Assembly (NCBI RefSeq): GCF_024054565.1
Contig: NZ_JAMXLR010000051.1
Coordinates: 248,001-312,000 of the forward strand
Reading direction: 5' to 3'
Length of the DNA: 64,000 nt
From: Aeoliella straminimaris
GTDB lineage: Bacteria > Planctomycetota > Planctomycetia > Pirellulales > Lacipirellulaceae
This document shows, one piece after another, positions 43,760 to 53,200 of the stretch. The notes beneath the pieces were generated by a model that made no database searches, was not told the DNA's origin, and worked only from the letters and a program-made list of their open reading frames with translations. Numbering within the stretch: position 1 is the first letter of the stretch; every line of letters begins with the position of its first letter. The translations under genes were made by a program, and so were the position numbers.

Positions 43760-43931
43760 TGGTAGGGTAAGTGGTTCCGCTGGCGTGGATGGGTCTGCGG
43801 GGTTGCCCAACGCATGGTCGCCAGCGGGTTCACCTACCTTCGCGCACCTTAGCAGGTGGTAGGTGAACCTGTCGGCAGTAAGCGACGATCGAGTGCAACG
43901 GTAACTAGGCCGACAGAACCACCTACCCTAC
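43760..43931. repeat. Two adjacent imperfect hairpins with shared GGTAGG/CCTACC ends
   Basis: The left hairpin has arms ending in GGTAGG and CCTACC with a CGCTGGCG/CGCCAGCG core. The right one has GGTAGGTG-x-x-x-x-TGTCGGC against GCCGACA-x-x-x-x-CACCTACC. Both arms of the two hairpins are related, so the pair may be a duplicated palindromic element. Confidence 0.65.
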
Positions 43932-44159
43932 GTGGCTCTTGGTATACCAGCAGAATCCCAGTCGGTGTACATCCCACTGCTATTCGATTGTCCTCTAACT
44001 GGCATAGGATGTCACAACCGCTGTCTGGAGCGGAACTTCCGAACTCGCGTCGGTGCAGCGCACCTCAGCAAGATGCTATTCCCCAAAATTGCTCCAACAA
44101 AACGTCCCATGCAAAGTCGCTGCCGCCGCTCCGCGGCTGGGAGATTTTCCTCTACCGTT

Positions 44160-44179
44160 TCCCGGGACTTGCGTCCCGG
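44160..44179. repeat. Perfect hairpin CCCGGGAC-TTGC-GTCCCGGG
   Basis: Eight-base GC-rich arms and a four-base loop, with no T-run on either side. It lies about 110 bases after the end of the convergent acyl-CoA dehydrogenase gene and could still slow transcription there. Confidence 0.7.
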
Positions 44180-44287
44180 GCTATGCGCTGTCGCCACTGG
44201 CGTGGCTGAAAGAATCCTACTGAAGCGTGACACACCTGCCGCCTTCGCCATGCCGTAACTGCGGGTAGCTTTTTAGCGGCCTACGTT

Positions 44288-46288
44288 CTACTCTTCGGGC
44301 TCTTCCTTCTCGTACGGCATCATAATCTCGTAGGCGTCGATTTCCTCCAGGCCGGGGAAACCGCCGTCGGCGATCACGTCGCCCAGTTCGGTGATTTGCC
44401 GGTAATACGAATTGGTCGCCCGCTCGCCTTCCAGTTTGGCGATCTGGTTCTGGCAGAACACGTCGGCCGCTTCGTGCAGCACCTCGTTGGTCTGCCGCGA
44501 GGCGTATAGCGTGGTCGCCAGCACGGTGATCAGCGTCTGACAGCGGCTCGACAGGTCTTCCATGCGGCATTGGCGGTCGGCCAGGGCCAACTGGAATTTG
44601 CTCATCGTGCTGGAAATCTCCAGCGCCATTTTCTGCAGTCCTTGGCACGCGTAATCGGCGTGGCGACGCAGCGCCGCGGGCATTTTGGGCAGGGCCGGCG
44701 CGGCCGTGAACATTAACCGCCGGCCGATCACCCACTTGGCGTACGGCCAGGCTACTGGGGCGAGCTTCATGATGTGCGCCGGGTTCAGTGGGTTGGGCTT
44801 CTTGATGCCGGCGGCGGCCAGCGCCTTGCCCACCGGTTCGAAGTACTTCTTTCCGTGGTGCTTGACCAAGGACTTGAAGAACGCCATGGCCAGCATCTCG
44901 CCTTCACCCTCGTAAATGCATGGCGCGAGGAACTCGTGCACGTTGTCGCCGAACAGGTGACCGTGCAGGAACGACCGGCCACCGTGGGTCTTCATAAACA
45001 GCTCGATGGCAGCGTGTTTCTGCGCTTCGCTGCCGAAGATCTTGGCCACTACGCACTCCATCTCGCCGCGGTAACCTTTGTCGATCAGTTCGGCGCACCA
45101 CGCCACGAGGGCGTCGCAGGCCACGATCAGTCCTGACAACTCGCCCATCCGCCGCTGCACCAGTTCGCGTTTGGCGATGGGCTGGTGATAGGTCACTCGG
45201 TACTGAGACCACGGAATCATGTTGGCCAGCATCGCCCGCATCGTGCCAGCGGCGTTGGCGCACAGCGAGACGCGACCCAGATTCAAACCGTGGTAGGCAA
45301 TCGTCAGGCCATCGCCCTTGATTGGCTTCAGCAGATTCTCTACTGGCACGGGGAACTTGTTGAACACCATGCCACGGTTGTAGGTGTGCTTGAGTGCCCA
45401 CAGGCCGTAGTCCTTGAGGCGAAACTGCTCGCTCTCTTCCTGCGGCAAATCAACCACCAGCACGCTGGGCTTGCCATCGATCAAACAGACCAGGCCAACC
45501 GTGCGACCGAGCTTCACGTTGGTGATAAACAGCTTCTCGCCGGTCACCAGGTAGTGATCGCCGTCGAGCACCGCTTCGGTACGCAGCGCCGTCAGGTCGC
45601 TACCGGCGCAAGGCTCGGTGAGGGCGAAGGCACTGAGCCGCTCGCCACTGGCCAGCTTCGGCAGGAACCGCTCCTTTTGCTCGTCGTTGCCAAAGGCGCT
45701 CACCGGATCGACCGCACCGATGCAGCCATGCACCGAGGCCAGGCCGGCGATCGTTGGGTCGACCGTCGCCATGCGGGTGATGAACGACGCAAACGCGGCG
45801 AACGGCGCGCCGCTGCCACCGTACTGTTTATCGACCAGCAGTCCCCAGTAGCCCACGTCGGCCAGGTCCTGCATCACCTGGTCGGTGATTTTTCCTTCGT
45901 CGTTGTAGGTGGTGCCGGCGTCGCGGTGCCGCTTGACCACGTCGATCGCGTTGTCCATCGCCGCGTGGATTTCCGGAGCGATCTTCACCTGCGTACTCTC
46001 GAACTCGCCGACGGGCACACCGCGGTCCCACACCGCACGATGGGCGGGACTATTGACCGTCTGGTACTGCGGGGCGAACAGCGACTCCACCTGGTCGTCG
46101 GCCGTGTCGATAGCCCCAGTGCGGCGAGCCTCTTCGGCGCTCTTGCCGCCCAGCTCGAGCGCCACCTCGGCGAACGATTTCTCCTGCGTTCCGTCCTGCC
46201 AGGGCGTGGGTGCGCCCTGCTCTTCGCGGACCGCCTTGCTGGTTTCGTCGGGATCGATGATCGACGGGGAACCTGTGAGCTTGGTCAT
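44288..46288 (-). CDS. Acyl-CoA dehydrogenase family protein (large, 666 aa)
   Basis: This flavoprotein oxidises an acyl-CoA or similar thioester. LTEPCAGSDL (about 223-232) and TGEKLFITN (about 248-256) are FAD/substrate motifs, and CIYEGEGEML holds the likely catalytic Glu (about 472). It is longer than ordinary 380-residue members, with about 100 extra residues at the N-terminus and about 180 at the C-terminus (as in very-long-chain or FadE-like enzymes). No partner beta-oxidation genes are next to it. The HGGRSFLHGHLFGDNVHEFL segment is the usual helix before the active site. Confidence 0.92.
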   Translation of the reverse strand: MTKLTGSPSIIDPDETSKAVREEQGAPTPWQDGTQEKSFAEVALELGGKSAEEARRTGAIDTADDQVESLFAPQYQTVNSPAHRAVWDRGVPVGEFESTQVKIAPEIHAAMDNAIDVVKRHRDAGTTYNDEGKITDQVMQDLADVGYWGLLVDKQYGGSGAPFAAFASFITRMATVDPTIAGLASVHGCIGAVDPVSAFGNDEQKERFLPKLASGERLSAFALTEPCAGSDLTALRTEAVLDGDHYLVTGEKLFITNVKLGRTVGLVCLIDGKPSVLVVDLPQEESEQFRLKDYGLWALKHTYNRGMVFNKFPVPVENLLKPIKGDGLTIAYHGLNLGRVSLCANAAGTMRAMLANMIPWSQYRVTYHQPIAKRELVQRRMGELSGLIVACDALVAWCAELIDKGYRGEMECVVAKIFGSEAQKHAAIELFMKTHGGRSFLHGHLFGDNVHEFLAPCIYEGEGEMLAMAFFKSLVKHHGKKYFEPVGKALAAAGIKKPNPLNPAHIMKLAPVAWPYAKWVIGRRLMFTAAPALPKMPAALRRHADYACQGLQKMALEISSTMSKFQLALADRQCRMEDLSSRCQTLITVLATTLYASRQTNEVLHEAADVFCQNQIAKLEGERATNSYYRQITELGDVIADGGFPGLEEIDAYEIMMPYEKEEPEE

Positions 46289-46583
46289 GATGCTGCCGCC
46301 TTTCGGCTAGCTGCCCACGGAGCTAAGTGCGGGCAGCGAGGGATGTTAATGCGATTGAGTGCCCCGAAGAATAGTACGTTGCGCTACTAATGGTGACAAA
46401 CGGCCAGATACGGTCAATAGCAGTCCCCGTCGGTCGATTTGTTGGGATGCGAAGGAGTTAGTCGATTTTGTACCGAGGGGGCCGAAATACGGCCCCAACC
46501 CGGGCCGACTATGGACAGACCGGCCACTTTCCGTGCATGATTTGGGTAACCTGAAGCTTCCGTCAAAAAGGGACCCATTTGCC

Positions 46584-47696
46584 ATGCATGACCCGCGAAT
46601 CGATCAACTGGCCGACGTACTGCTGGACCATAGCTGCCAGTTGCAAAAGGGCGAGAAAGTCCTTATCGAGGCCATCGACCTGCCCGAGCCCAATCTGATT
46701 TGCAGCCTGGTCGAGGGGGCCGCCGCCCGCGGGGCCATTCCGCTGGTGACGATCAAGAATCAGCAGGTTCAGCGATCGCTCTATTCCAGCGCCACCGAAG
46801 CGGCCATGGAGATGTCCTCCAAGTTCGAGGCCGCCCGCATGGCCGAGATGGACGCCTACGTCGGCATTCGCGGCTCGGCGAACAGCAGCCAGCATGCCGA
46901 CGTGCCACAAAGCAAGATGGACATGTACCAGAAGCTGTGGTGGCAGCCGGTGCACAGTGCGCTGCGGGTCGCCAAGACCAAGTGGGTCGTCTTGCGATAC
47001 CCCACCGACTCGTTCGCCCAAGCGGCCAAGATGAGCACCCGCGCGTTCGAGGACTTCTTCTTCAAGGTTTGCACGGCCGACTACGCCGCGATGGCCGAAG
47101 CCCAAAAGCCACTGGTCGCGCGGATGGAAGCTGCCGACCAGGTTCGCATCGTCGCCCCCGGCACGGAACTCGAGTTCTCGATCAAGGACATCCCGGTCGT
47201 CCCCTGCAATGGTGATCGCAACATCCCCGATGGCGAGGTGTTCACCGCCCCGGTGCGCGACAGCATCAACGGCACCATCAAGTTCAACACCGAGTCGCGA
47301 TACCAGGGCACCGTGTTCAGCGACATCTGCTTCGAGTTCAAAGATGGCAAGATCGTCAACGCCACGGCCAACGAAACCGAGAAGATCAATGCCATTCTCG
47401 ACTCGGACGAGGGCGCCCGATACTGCGGCGAGTGGTCGCTGGGTACCAACAACCACGTGAAGCACCCGATGCTCGACACGCTGTTCGACGAAAAGATCGG
47501 CGGTTCGTTCCACCTCACCCCGGGCGAGGCGTACGAGATCGCCAACAACGGCAATCGCAGCCGCATCCACTGGGACCTGGTGCTGATCCAACGCCCCGAC
47601 TACGGCGGCGGCGAAATCTACTTCGATGGCGAACTCTTGCGCAAAGACGGCCGCTTCGTACCCGACGATCTGCAAGGGCTGAATGTGGGGCTGTAG
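46584..47696 (+). CDS. M29 family aminopeptidase (AmpS/AmpT-like)
   Basis: The 370-residue protein fits M29 metallo-aminopeptidases: RIDQLADVLLDHSCQLQKGEKVLIEA start, an N-terminal domain, and the C-terminal metal domain with NIPDGEVFTAPVRDSINGTI (first Glu), GARYCGEWSLGTN (second Glu), NNHVKHPMLDTLFDEKIGGSFHLTPGEAY (His and His) and RIHWDLV (His and Asp). The family start is the ATG at 46584; upstream the frame looks non-coding. It would remove N-terminal residues from peptides in the cytoplasm. Confidence 0.92.
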   Translation: MHDPRIDQLADVLLDHSCQLQKGEKVLIEAIDLPEPNLICSLVEGAAARGAIPLVTIKNQQVQRSLYSSATEAAMEMSSKFEAARMAEMDAYVGIRGSANSSQHADVPQSKMDMYQKLWWQPVHSALRVAKTKWVVLRYPTDSFAQAAKMSTRAFEDFFFKVCTADYAAMAEAQKPLVARMEAADQVRIVAPGTELEFSIKDIPVVPCNGDRNIPDGEVFTAPVRDSINGTIKFNTESRYQGTVFSDICFEFKDGKIVNATANETEKINAILDSDEGARYCGEWSLGTNNHVKHPMLDTLFDEKIGGSFHLTPGEAYEIANNGNRSRIHWDLVLIQRPDYGGGEIYFDGELLRKDGRFVPDDLQGLNVGL

Positions 47697-47732
47697 GCCT
47701 CGGCCATTGCTATTAGCGTTGCGTCCACGTGG

Positions 47733-49196
47733 ATGATTCGGGAGAATGCCGGAGGCTGTTGTCTCCAGGCACCGAGAGCTTTCGTCGTGCGCCTACTATG
47801 CTCGATCCGCTGGTTGTGGAATCGCCTCCACCCGTTCACTTGGGTGATCGTGGCGGTGGTTTCCGCGGCGCTGGTGCTGATTGTGGTGCCAGGGGAAGAG
47901 TTGCATTCCCTTGAGGACGGGAAAGGGGATGTCACGAAGGTTTGGAACGAAACCTGGGGAGGTAAGGAGTCCCTTCGCCGCAATCAAGTTGACTCTTTGC
48001 TCAACGGCTCCGGCCCCGCCTTGTCGGTCAGCCTCTACGAGCATGGTTGGCCATGGCCCTGGTTTGTGCGCGGCGTGCGTACGTGCGAAAACCCTCGGCC
48101 AGGCACCACGGCCCCTGCTCCCAAGCCTTCGAAAGCACTCTTTGAGTTTGCCGCCGGCGAGATCATGGACAGCACGACCGGTCTCCGTTTACCTGTCGCC
48201 GTCGAGTGGAGCAACTATGACAATTGGCCCCTGCGGACCGACGCCAGCCACCTGCGTGGCTGTGCATTGCTCGGCAACATTCTGGTCATCGGTGGTTTTC
48301 TTGCAACCATCGTCGTGGGCACCCAGCGGTGGGTGCGACAGCGAGGTGCGTTCTACCGGCTGCGAATCATTGATCTGCTGGCCCTAACCGCCGCTATTGC
48401 GGTAACCTTCGCGTGGTTCGAACACCACAGACAGAGTCACCACATCGAACGCGAGGTACAGAATTACAAAGCCAGGACCCACACACTGCCTTTTCCATCT
48501 TGTCTCACTTTCCCCAGTTTCTGGATAGCCGGTGAAGAATACTGTGGGCCGGTCTGGCTATATCGGTTAGCAGGCAACCGGCAGTTCCTGCCTCAACTCA
48601 ACCACTACACGTACGCCGCGATTGGGGCTACATCTCACTGGAAGAACGACATTGAGCAACTCAAACGACTGCCGTACCTCGAGAAGCTTTGGCTACGGAC
48701 ACCAGTCACCGCCGCACTGCTCGCCTCACTGGTGGATGACTTGTCACTCCGTGAGGTAGAAGTCGAGCTAGCTCGGATAGACAACCATCCCTATCAGTTC
48801 CAGGTGGCCGCAGATTTAGGGGTCGACGAAGACGATCTGCTGAACCACGAGAATCTCGAACAACTGGCAACGCTATCGGTCGAGACGCTTGTCGTGCGGG
48901 CCGACGAATTGGTTGCAGAGGACTTGGAGCGACTACTGGCAGCCGGCCCACAAGCCAAATTGTTGCAGCTGGACGGACCGGCGATCGAGATCGAAGAATT
49001 CGAAGACCTTCGCCAGAGATATCCGGAGACTCGCTGGAAGGTTCGATGGCTGGATTTCGGTTCTCCAAGTGGCTATGCCGACCAGCCAAGTGGCGACCAG
49101 GACGACCATGTCGCTTACGCACGCCAGACTCGGGAAGAGATGAAGGTGCTCCGAGCCATGAAGCGCGAGCAGCAAAAGGCCCAATTGGCCGAGTGA
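47733..49196 (+). CDS. Hypothetical membrane protein with leucine-rich-like C-terminal domain
   Basis: The 487-residue protein has a transmembrane helix near residues 36-50, an external loop, a second helix (about 175-195), the planctomycete leader-type helix RLRIIDLLALTAAIAVTFAW (about 208-228), and a soluble C-terminal part. The C-terminal part repeats short LxxL-type patterns (LPYLEKLWLRTPVTAALLASL, LEQLATLSVETLVVRA) like a degenerate leucine-rich repeat domain. Function is unknown. The stop is followed by the ACAGAG repeat family. Confidence 0.75.
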   Translation: MIRENAGGCCLQAPRAFVVRLLCSIRWLWNRLHPFTWVIVAVVSAALVLIVVPGEELHSLEDGKGDVTKVWNETWGGKESLRRNQVDSLLNGSGPALSVSLYEHGWPWPWFVRGVRTCENPRPGTTAPAPKPSKALFEFAAGEIMDSTTGLRLPVAVEWSNYDNWPLRTDASHLRGCALLGNILVIGGFLATIVVGTQRWVRQRGAFYRLRIIDLLALTAAIAVTFAWFEHHRQSHHIEREVQNYKARTHTLPFPSCLTFPSFWIAGEEYCGPVWLYRLAGNRQFLPQLNHYTYAAIGATSHWKNDIEQLKRLPYLEKLWLRTPVTAALLASLVDDLSLREVEVELARIDNHPYQFQVAADLGVDEDDLLNHENLEQLATLSVETLVVRADELVAEDLERLLAAGPQAKLLQLDGPAIEIEEFEDLRQRYPETRWKVRWLDFGSPSGYADQPSGDQDDHVAYARQTREEMKVLRAMKREQQKAQLAE

Positions 49197-49265
49197 GCGC
49201 CGCGCACGTTCTCCCGGCCAGCCGGAAGCATCGGCGCCCGCGGTTGATTTGCCGATCGATCAAAT

Positions 49266-49411
49266 GATTCACCACAGAGCACACAGAGCTCACTGAGAAG
49301 TAGAGGAACGCTGATCTGCGCTAATCGACACTGATAGACCTCCGTGAAGATCGGCGTCGATTAGTGTTCCCCGTTTTACTCGGTGCTTCTCTGTGAACTC
49401 TGTGGTGAATC
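49266..49411. repeat. Inverted repeat of the 'ACAGAG / ATCTGCGC' family, copy 2
   Basis: Outer arms GATTCACCACAGAG-x-x-CACAGAG (49266-49288) and its reverse (49389-49411) differ at only two bases; inside, GGAAC...CTAATCGAC pairs with GTCGATTAG...GTTCC. The head block and the CTGATCTGCGCTAATC core relate it to 8336-8542. It sits between two genes that converge (47733-49196 and 49426-49782), so it may carry terminators. Confidence 0.85.
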
Positions 49412-49425
49412 TTTTCTTGACTGCG

Positions 49426-49782
49426 TTACTCCTGCAGCCAGGCGTATGCGGCATCGAGCTGGCCGACGTCGAAGTACTTGATCTTCGCCATGGTGAACGG
49501 CTTGCACACCGCGGCCATGCCTTTTTCCCAGGACGTTTCGCCAACCAGGGCGATCTTCTCGATCTTGGTGCAATGCTCGGTAGCGAACTTGATGTCGTCC
49601 CACAGAGCGTGGGCGTCCCAGCCGTGGAACTCGTGGAACTCGGCCAACAAGCGGATCTTGCCATCTTTGGCAATCTCTTCGTCGAGGCGCGGAACGAAAG
49701 TCTTGTAGTCCTCGTCGTGCAGCTTGCCCGACATGCGGAAAGCGAGGATGTTGTCAGACGGGCTGGAGAGTTCTTCGATCAT
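49426..49782 (-). CDS. SpoIIAA-like / STAS-fold protein
   Basis: The 118-residue protein matches the SpoIIAA-like family (PF11964): ILAFRMSGKLHDEDYKTFVPRLDEEIAKDGKIRLLAEFHEFHGWDAHALWDDIKF and later KIALVGETSWEKGM. The fold is that of anti-sigma-factor antagonists, but these lone proteins have no assigned partner. The conserved WD-containing helix suggests it might bind a small hydrophobic molecule. The ATG at 49782 is preceded by GGAGG. It is not next to a kinase or sigma gene. Confidence 0.9.
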   Translation of the reverse strand: MIEELSSPSDNILAFRMSGKLHDEDYKTFVPRLDEEIAKDGKIRLLAEFHEFHGWDAHALWDDIKFATEHCTKIEKIALVGETSWEKGMAAVCKPFTMAKIKYFDVGQLDAAYAWLQE

Positions 49783-49936
49783 AACGGCCTCCTGTGACGC
49801 GGGAATGAACGGTTGGATGCAAGTGTTTGGTCGATCCCAACAATGCTTGTGGTCAACGCACCGGGCATTCTAGCACGTTCCTCACAACGTGGGGGACCGT
49901 GCACCCGGCTAAAATTGGAACCCCACCCATGAAACA

Positions 49937-49966
49937 AGGCGTCGCAAACCGATGTTTGCGACGCCT
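49937..49966 (-). terminator. Rho-independent terminator
   Basis: Arms AGGCGTCGCAAAC and GTTTGCGACGCCT form a perfect 13-bp stem with a four-base loop. On the minus strand TTGTTTC follows. It lies about 70 bases after the small Lys/Ala/Pro-rich gene and ends its transcript. Confidence 0.85.
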
Positions 49967-50033
49967 CGTGTTGGTTGCTTGTCTGACGACGCTGGCGGTA
50001 CCGGGTTCAAGCCCCTGCCGCCCGTCGGACAGC

Positions 50034-50147
50034 TTACTTTCCGCCCTTCTTCGCCTTGGCGGGCGTCTTGGCCGGGATTTTCGCGGCCGGTTGTGGCTTG
50101 GCAGACTTGCCAGGCTTGGCCTGGCCCTTGGAGCTCGATTGAGCCAT
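50034..50147 (-). CDS. Small Lys/Ala/Pro-rich basic protein (37 aa)
   Basis: This short gene encodes MAQSSSKGQAKPGKSAKPQP and then about 17 more residues of the same kind (AKxPAKTPAKAKKGGK). It contains ten lysines and no acidic residue. GGAGA lies eight bases before the ATG, and a strong terminator follows 70 bases after the stop, so it is a complete transcription unit. Its composition resembles the tails of histone H1 and HU-like proteins, so DNA or RNA binding is likely but not shown. Confidence 0.7.
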   Translation of the reverse strand: MAQSSSKGQAKPGKSAKPQPAAKIPAKTPAKAKKGGK

Positions 50148-50298
50148 GGTAGTAATCTCCCACTACCCATTTCTCTGGGCAGTACAGATTCCCGGCAGTA
50201 CGACGGCCGACCACGGCCGCTTCTAGTAATGTCCTGCACGGTTGTGCGAATCATATGATCGGCAAGAATCTTGGACAAGAGAAGTTTTTTGCAAATGA

Positions 50299-53200
50299 TT
50301 AGCGACCAATCTGGCTGAGGATCGTCGGATCTTTGATCTTGGTGTCCTCCGCCAGCATCATGGCCTTCGACAGGATGACCGCCAGCCGCTGGTCGCCTTC
50401 GAACGGCAGGAAGACCTTGTCGCCCGGCCCCGCGCCGCGGCCGGGGACGATGCACAGGTACTGGTCGTTCGGCTCCATCAGGATGTTCGACGAGCCGAGG
50501 TGGATTTTGTAGGTCCGCCGGTCGCCCCGCACGATGAGGAACTTCTCGTCGAAGCTGCAGCGGTCGGCGATCTTGAGTCGTGGCACCAGCCGCTCGAGGA
50601 TCTCGCGCCGTGTCTGGGCGGTGGCCGACAGATCGCCGAAGGAGCTTTGCTCCCAGTACTCGCGATATCGTCCCTCGGGCCCACCGTCGTTCCAGTTGGG
50701 ATCGTTGCCAACGCTGGCCACGCCCACAAACAGGTCGACGTCGCGCATGATTTCGGAGAGGACGATGGGAGGGATTTGGTCGAGCGGCAACGGTTCGTTG
50801 ATATTCTCGGCCCCTGGGCCGACGGCAAGCGAGCCGTACCCACCACCGCTAGCATGGGCGTAGGTCGTGGCGGCTTCGATGGAATAAAACCGCACCTGGT
50901 CGGTCGCCAGGTACAGGAAGGTGCCCGTTTCATTGGTGTCGGTGCCGTACTCGTCGCCGGCGCCCTCGACCCAGAACTCCGCCCGCAGATTCCACTCGGG
51001 GAGCTCAATCGAACTGGGCGGATACTCGTCGTCGACCATCAGGCGGAGCGTGTTTTTCCAGCCCCGCACGCCACACAAGGCGTTGTACTGGTGCTGCTTG
51101 ATGATGTGCGAGGCGTAGCGGTTGGAGTAGACGCCCGTGTTCCGCTCGGCGTCGGTCAGCAGGTAGATCTCGCGATGCGCCTGCTTGAACGGCTGCTTGA
51201 TCTGGCGATCTTCGAAGAACCGCCGCCATGCGAGGATGTCCGCCTGGTCGGGCCCGATGGGATGCCACAGAGAAACAATGGCCGAGTCGGGATTCACCTG
51301 CACCTCTTCGCCCGTCGAGTCGACCAATTTTCCTTCGAGCGATGTGGCGGCGACCTTGTTGCCCTGTTTCTCGCCCTGGTCAAACTCCCAGATCAGCCGC
51401 CGCGCAAGTGTGCCGACCAGCGGATGGTCGAAGTACCGCTCGCGCCACGTGTCGTATGCCCAGGTTTTCTGCTTGAGGTGCAGTTGGTCGATGCGTTCCC
51501 GCTGGGCAGGGAGCATCTTCTGAATGTCCTTGGCGGCCGCCTTCAGCTCCTTCAGGTCGTCGGCAAAGTCGTCCTTCACCGCCTTGGGCACCGACTTCTG
51601 TGGCTTGCCATCGGGCTTGATCCACCGCAGCTCGGTACTCGTGGTGCCGGTGACCACCAGTTCGGCCGTGAAGTCGCCCAGCTGTTCGGTCCGTTTGCCG
51701 ATCTCCTCAAGGCCATAGGTGGGGACAGCCATCTCTTCGATTTCGTCGCGGGGCATTCCCGACTCTGCGGCCGCTTTGTCCAGGGCCTTCTCAATTGCCT
51801 TGAGAGTGGTCTTAAAGGTCACCCGGGCCTTGAGCCTCGCCAGTTGCCCGAGCGCGCTGATGCGGATCGTTTCATCGTCCATGGATGCCAATTCGCCCAA
51901 GGCCCACACGCAGGCGTTGGCGACTTTCACGGCCCGCGGACCTACGCCCGGCACTTTCTTGATGGAAGTCGCCAGCAGCTCGGCCACCACGCGAGGCGTG
52001 TTGGCGTCGGGCACGGTGACCAAGGCCCACACCAACCCGCGCAGCACCGTGGCGTTGCCCTCGTTAAACGTGTCGGCGGCACCACGAGCATCTCCGGCGT
52101 AGCCGCCCAGCACTTTGAACGACCGTCCTGCCGGAACCTTAGCAAACCAATCGGACAATCTTTGGTGAAGTGCTTCGTCACCAATCGCCTCGGTTAAAGG
52201 AGTCAAATCCTTATACCACTTCTTCGAAGGCTTGGAGGCAGTGGCCGTAAAAGCCAGCTTGACCAACTGAATCCAATCGCGACGCGACTCTTCGTCCATC
52301 TCCGAGAGGTCCACGTGCACCCGATCGGCCCAGTGTTCACCGGGCACCAAAAGTAGCGTGGCGTCGCCATCGATCAGTCGGCTGAGCCTCTTGGCCATTT
52401 CTGGCAAGGCCCCCATCGGCGGAGTATCGATGGCTTGGCTTCGCAAGCGGTGGATGACCCAGCGCTCGCCATCGGAAAGAGGTGCGGATGCGGCTTGCGT
52501 TTCCGCTGCGCTGGCAACTGACTCGTTGATGGGCTGGTAGTATCCGGATACGGCGCTGCGGAATAGCAACCAATCAAAGGCCTGCTGGCGGTCAAAGTCG
52601 TGACCAAGCGTATCAAGAGTGATTAGAATCATTTCGAGGGGGCGATTGTAGTGCAAATAATTGTGATCAGAGTTACGGCTCAGATACAATTCGATTTCGC
52701 GCTCACAGGCGGCAAGAAGGAGATTCTCCATATCTCGTCCAGAGGCACTGAGGCCATCCGTTGTGTGCTTCAGTTTCGCATTCAGGATTTTCTCCGCTTG
52801 TTTTCTGGCGTTGCCGCTACACCAGTCAGTTCCAAAACAAGGCGAACGACTGTCCCAAAACGCTTGGTAGAATTCCGGAATCGCTCGTGAGATTGCGGCA
52901 TGCTCGTCTGCCAGTGGCGAATCGACGTACATCGAATATTGGTCCCCCTCTGCAACGACGCGTTCCGTATCAACAGGCGTCGCCGCGCCTAGGCAAACCT
53001 TCAGATCGGTCAACACGTCGGCAGAACCCACAGGCGCTGGTTCGGGGGGTGCGCCAATCACTTGCAGAGCCTGACAGCCTGGCACGTGCAGGATAGCATC
53101 CAAACGTGAAGCAACTGCTTTGTCTCGCCCGTAGGCACCTCTAGTGTATTCAGCCAGCTTTAGCAAAGCCTTTCGCAACTCACCCTCGATCGGCTTAAAC

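Larger units (their letters stand above)
43694..44287. other. Hairpin-rich intergenic region
   Basis: 594 bases without a gene. It holds two adjacent imperfect hairpins (43760-43845, GGTAGG..CGCTGGCG / CGCCAGCG..CCTACC; and 43853-43931, GGTAGGTGAACCTGTCGGC / GCCGACAGAACCACCTACC), a block matching 999-1054 (44009-44060, TGTCACAACCGCT), and a perfect CCCGGGAC-TTGC-GTCCCGGG hairpin at 44160-44179. It looks like an insertion hot spot. Confidence 0.65.
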
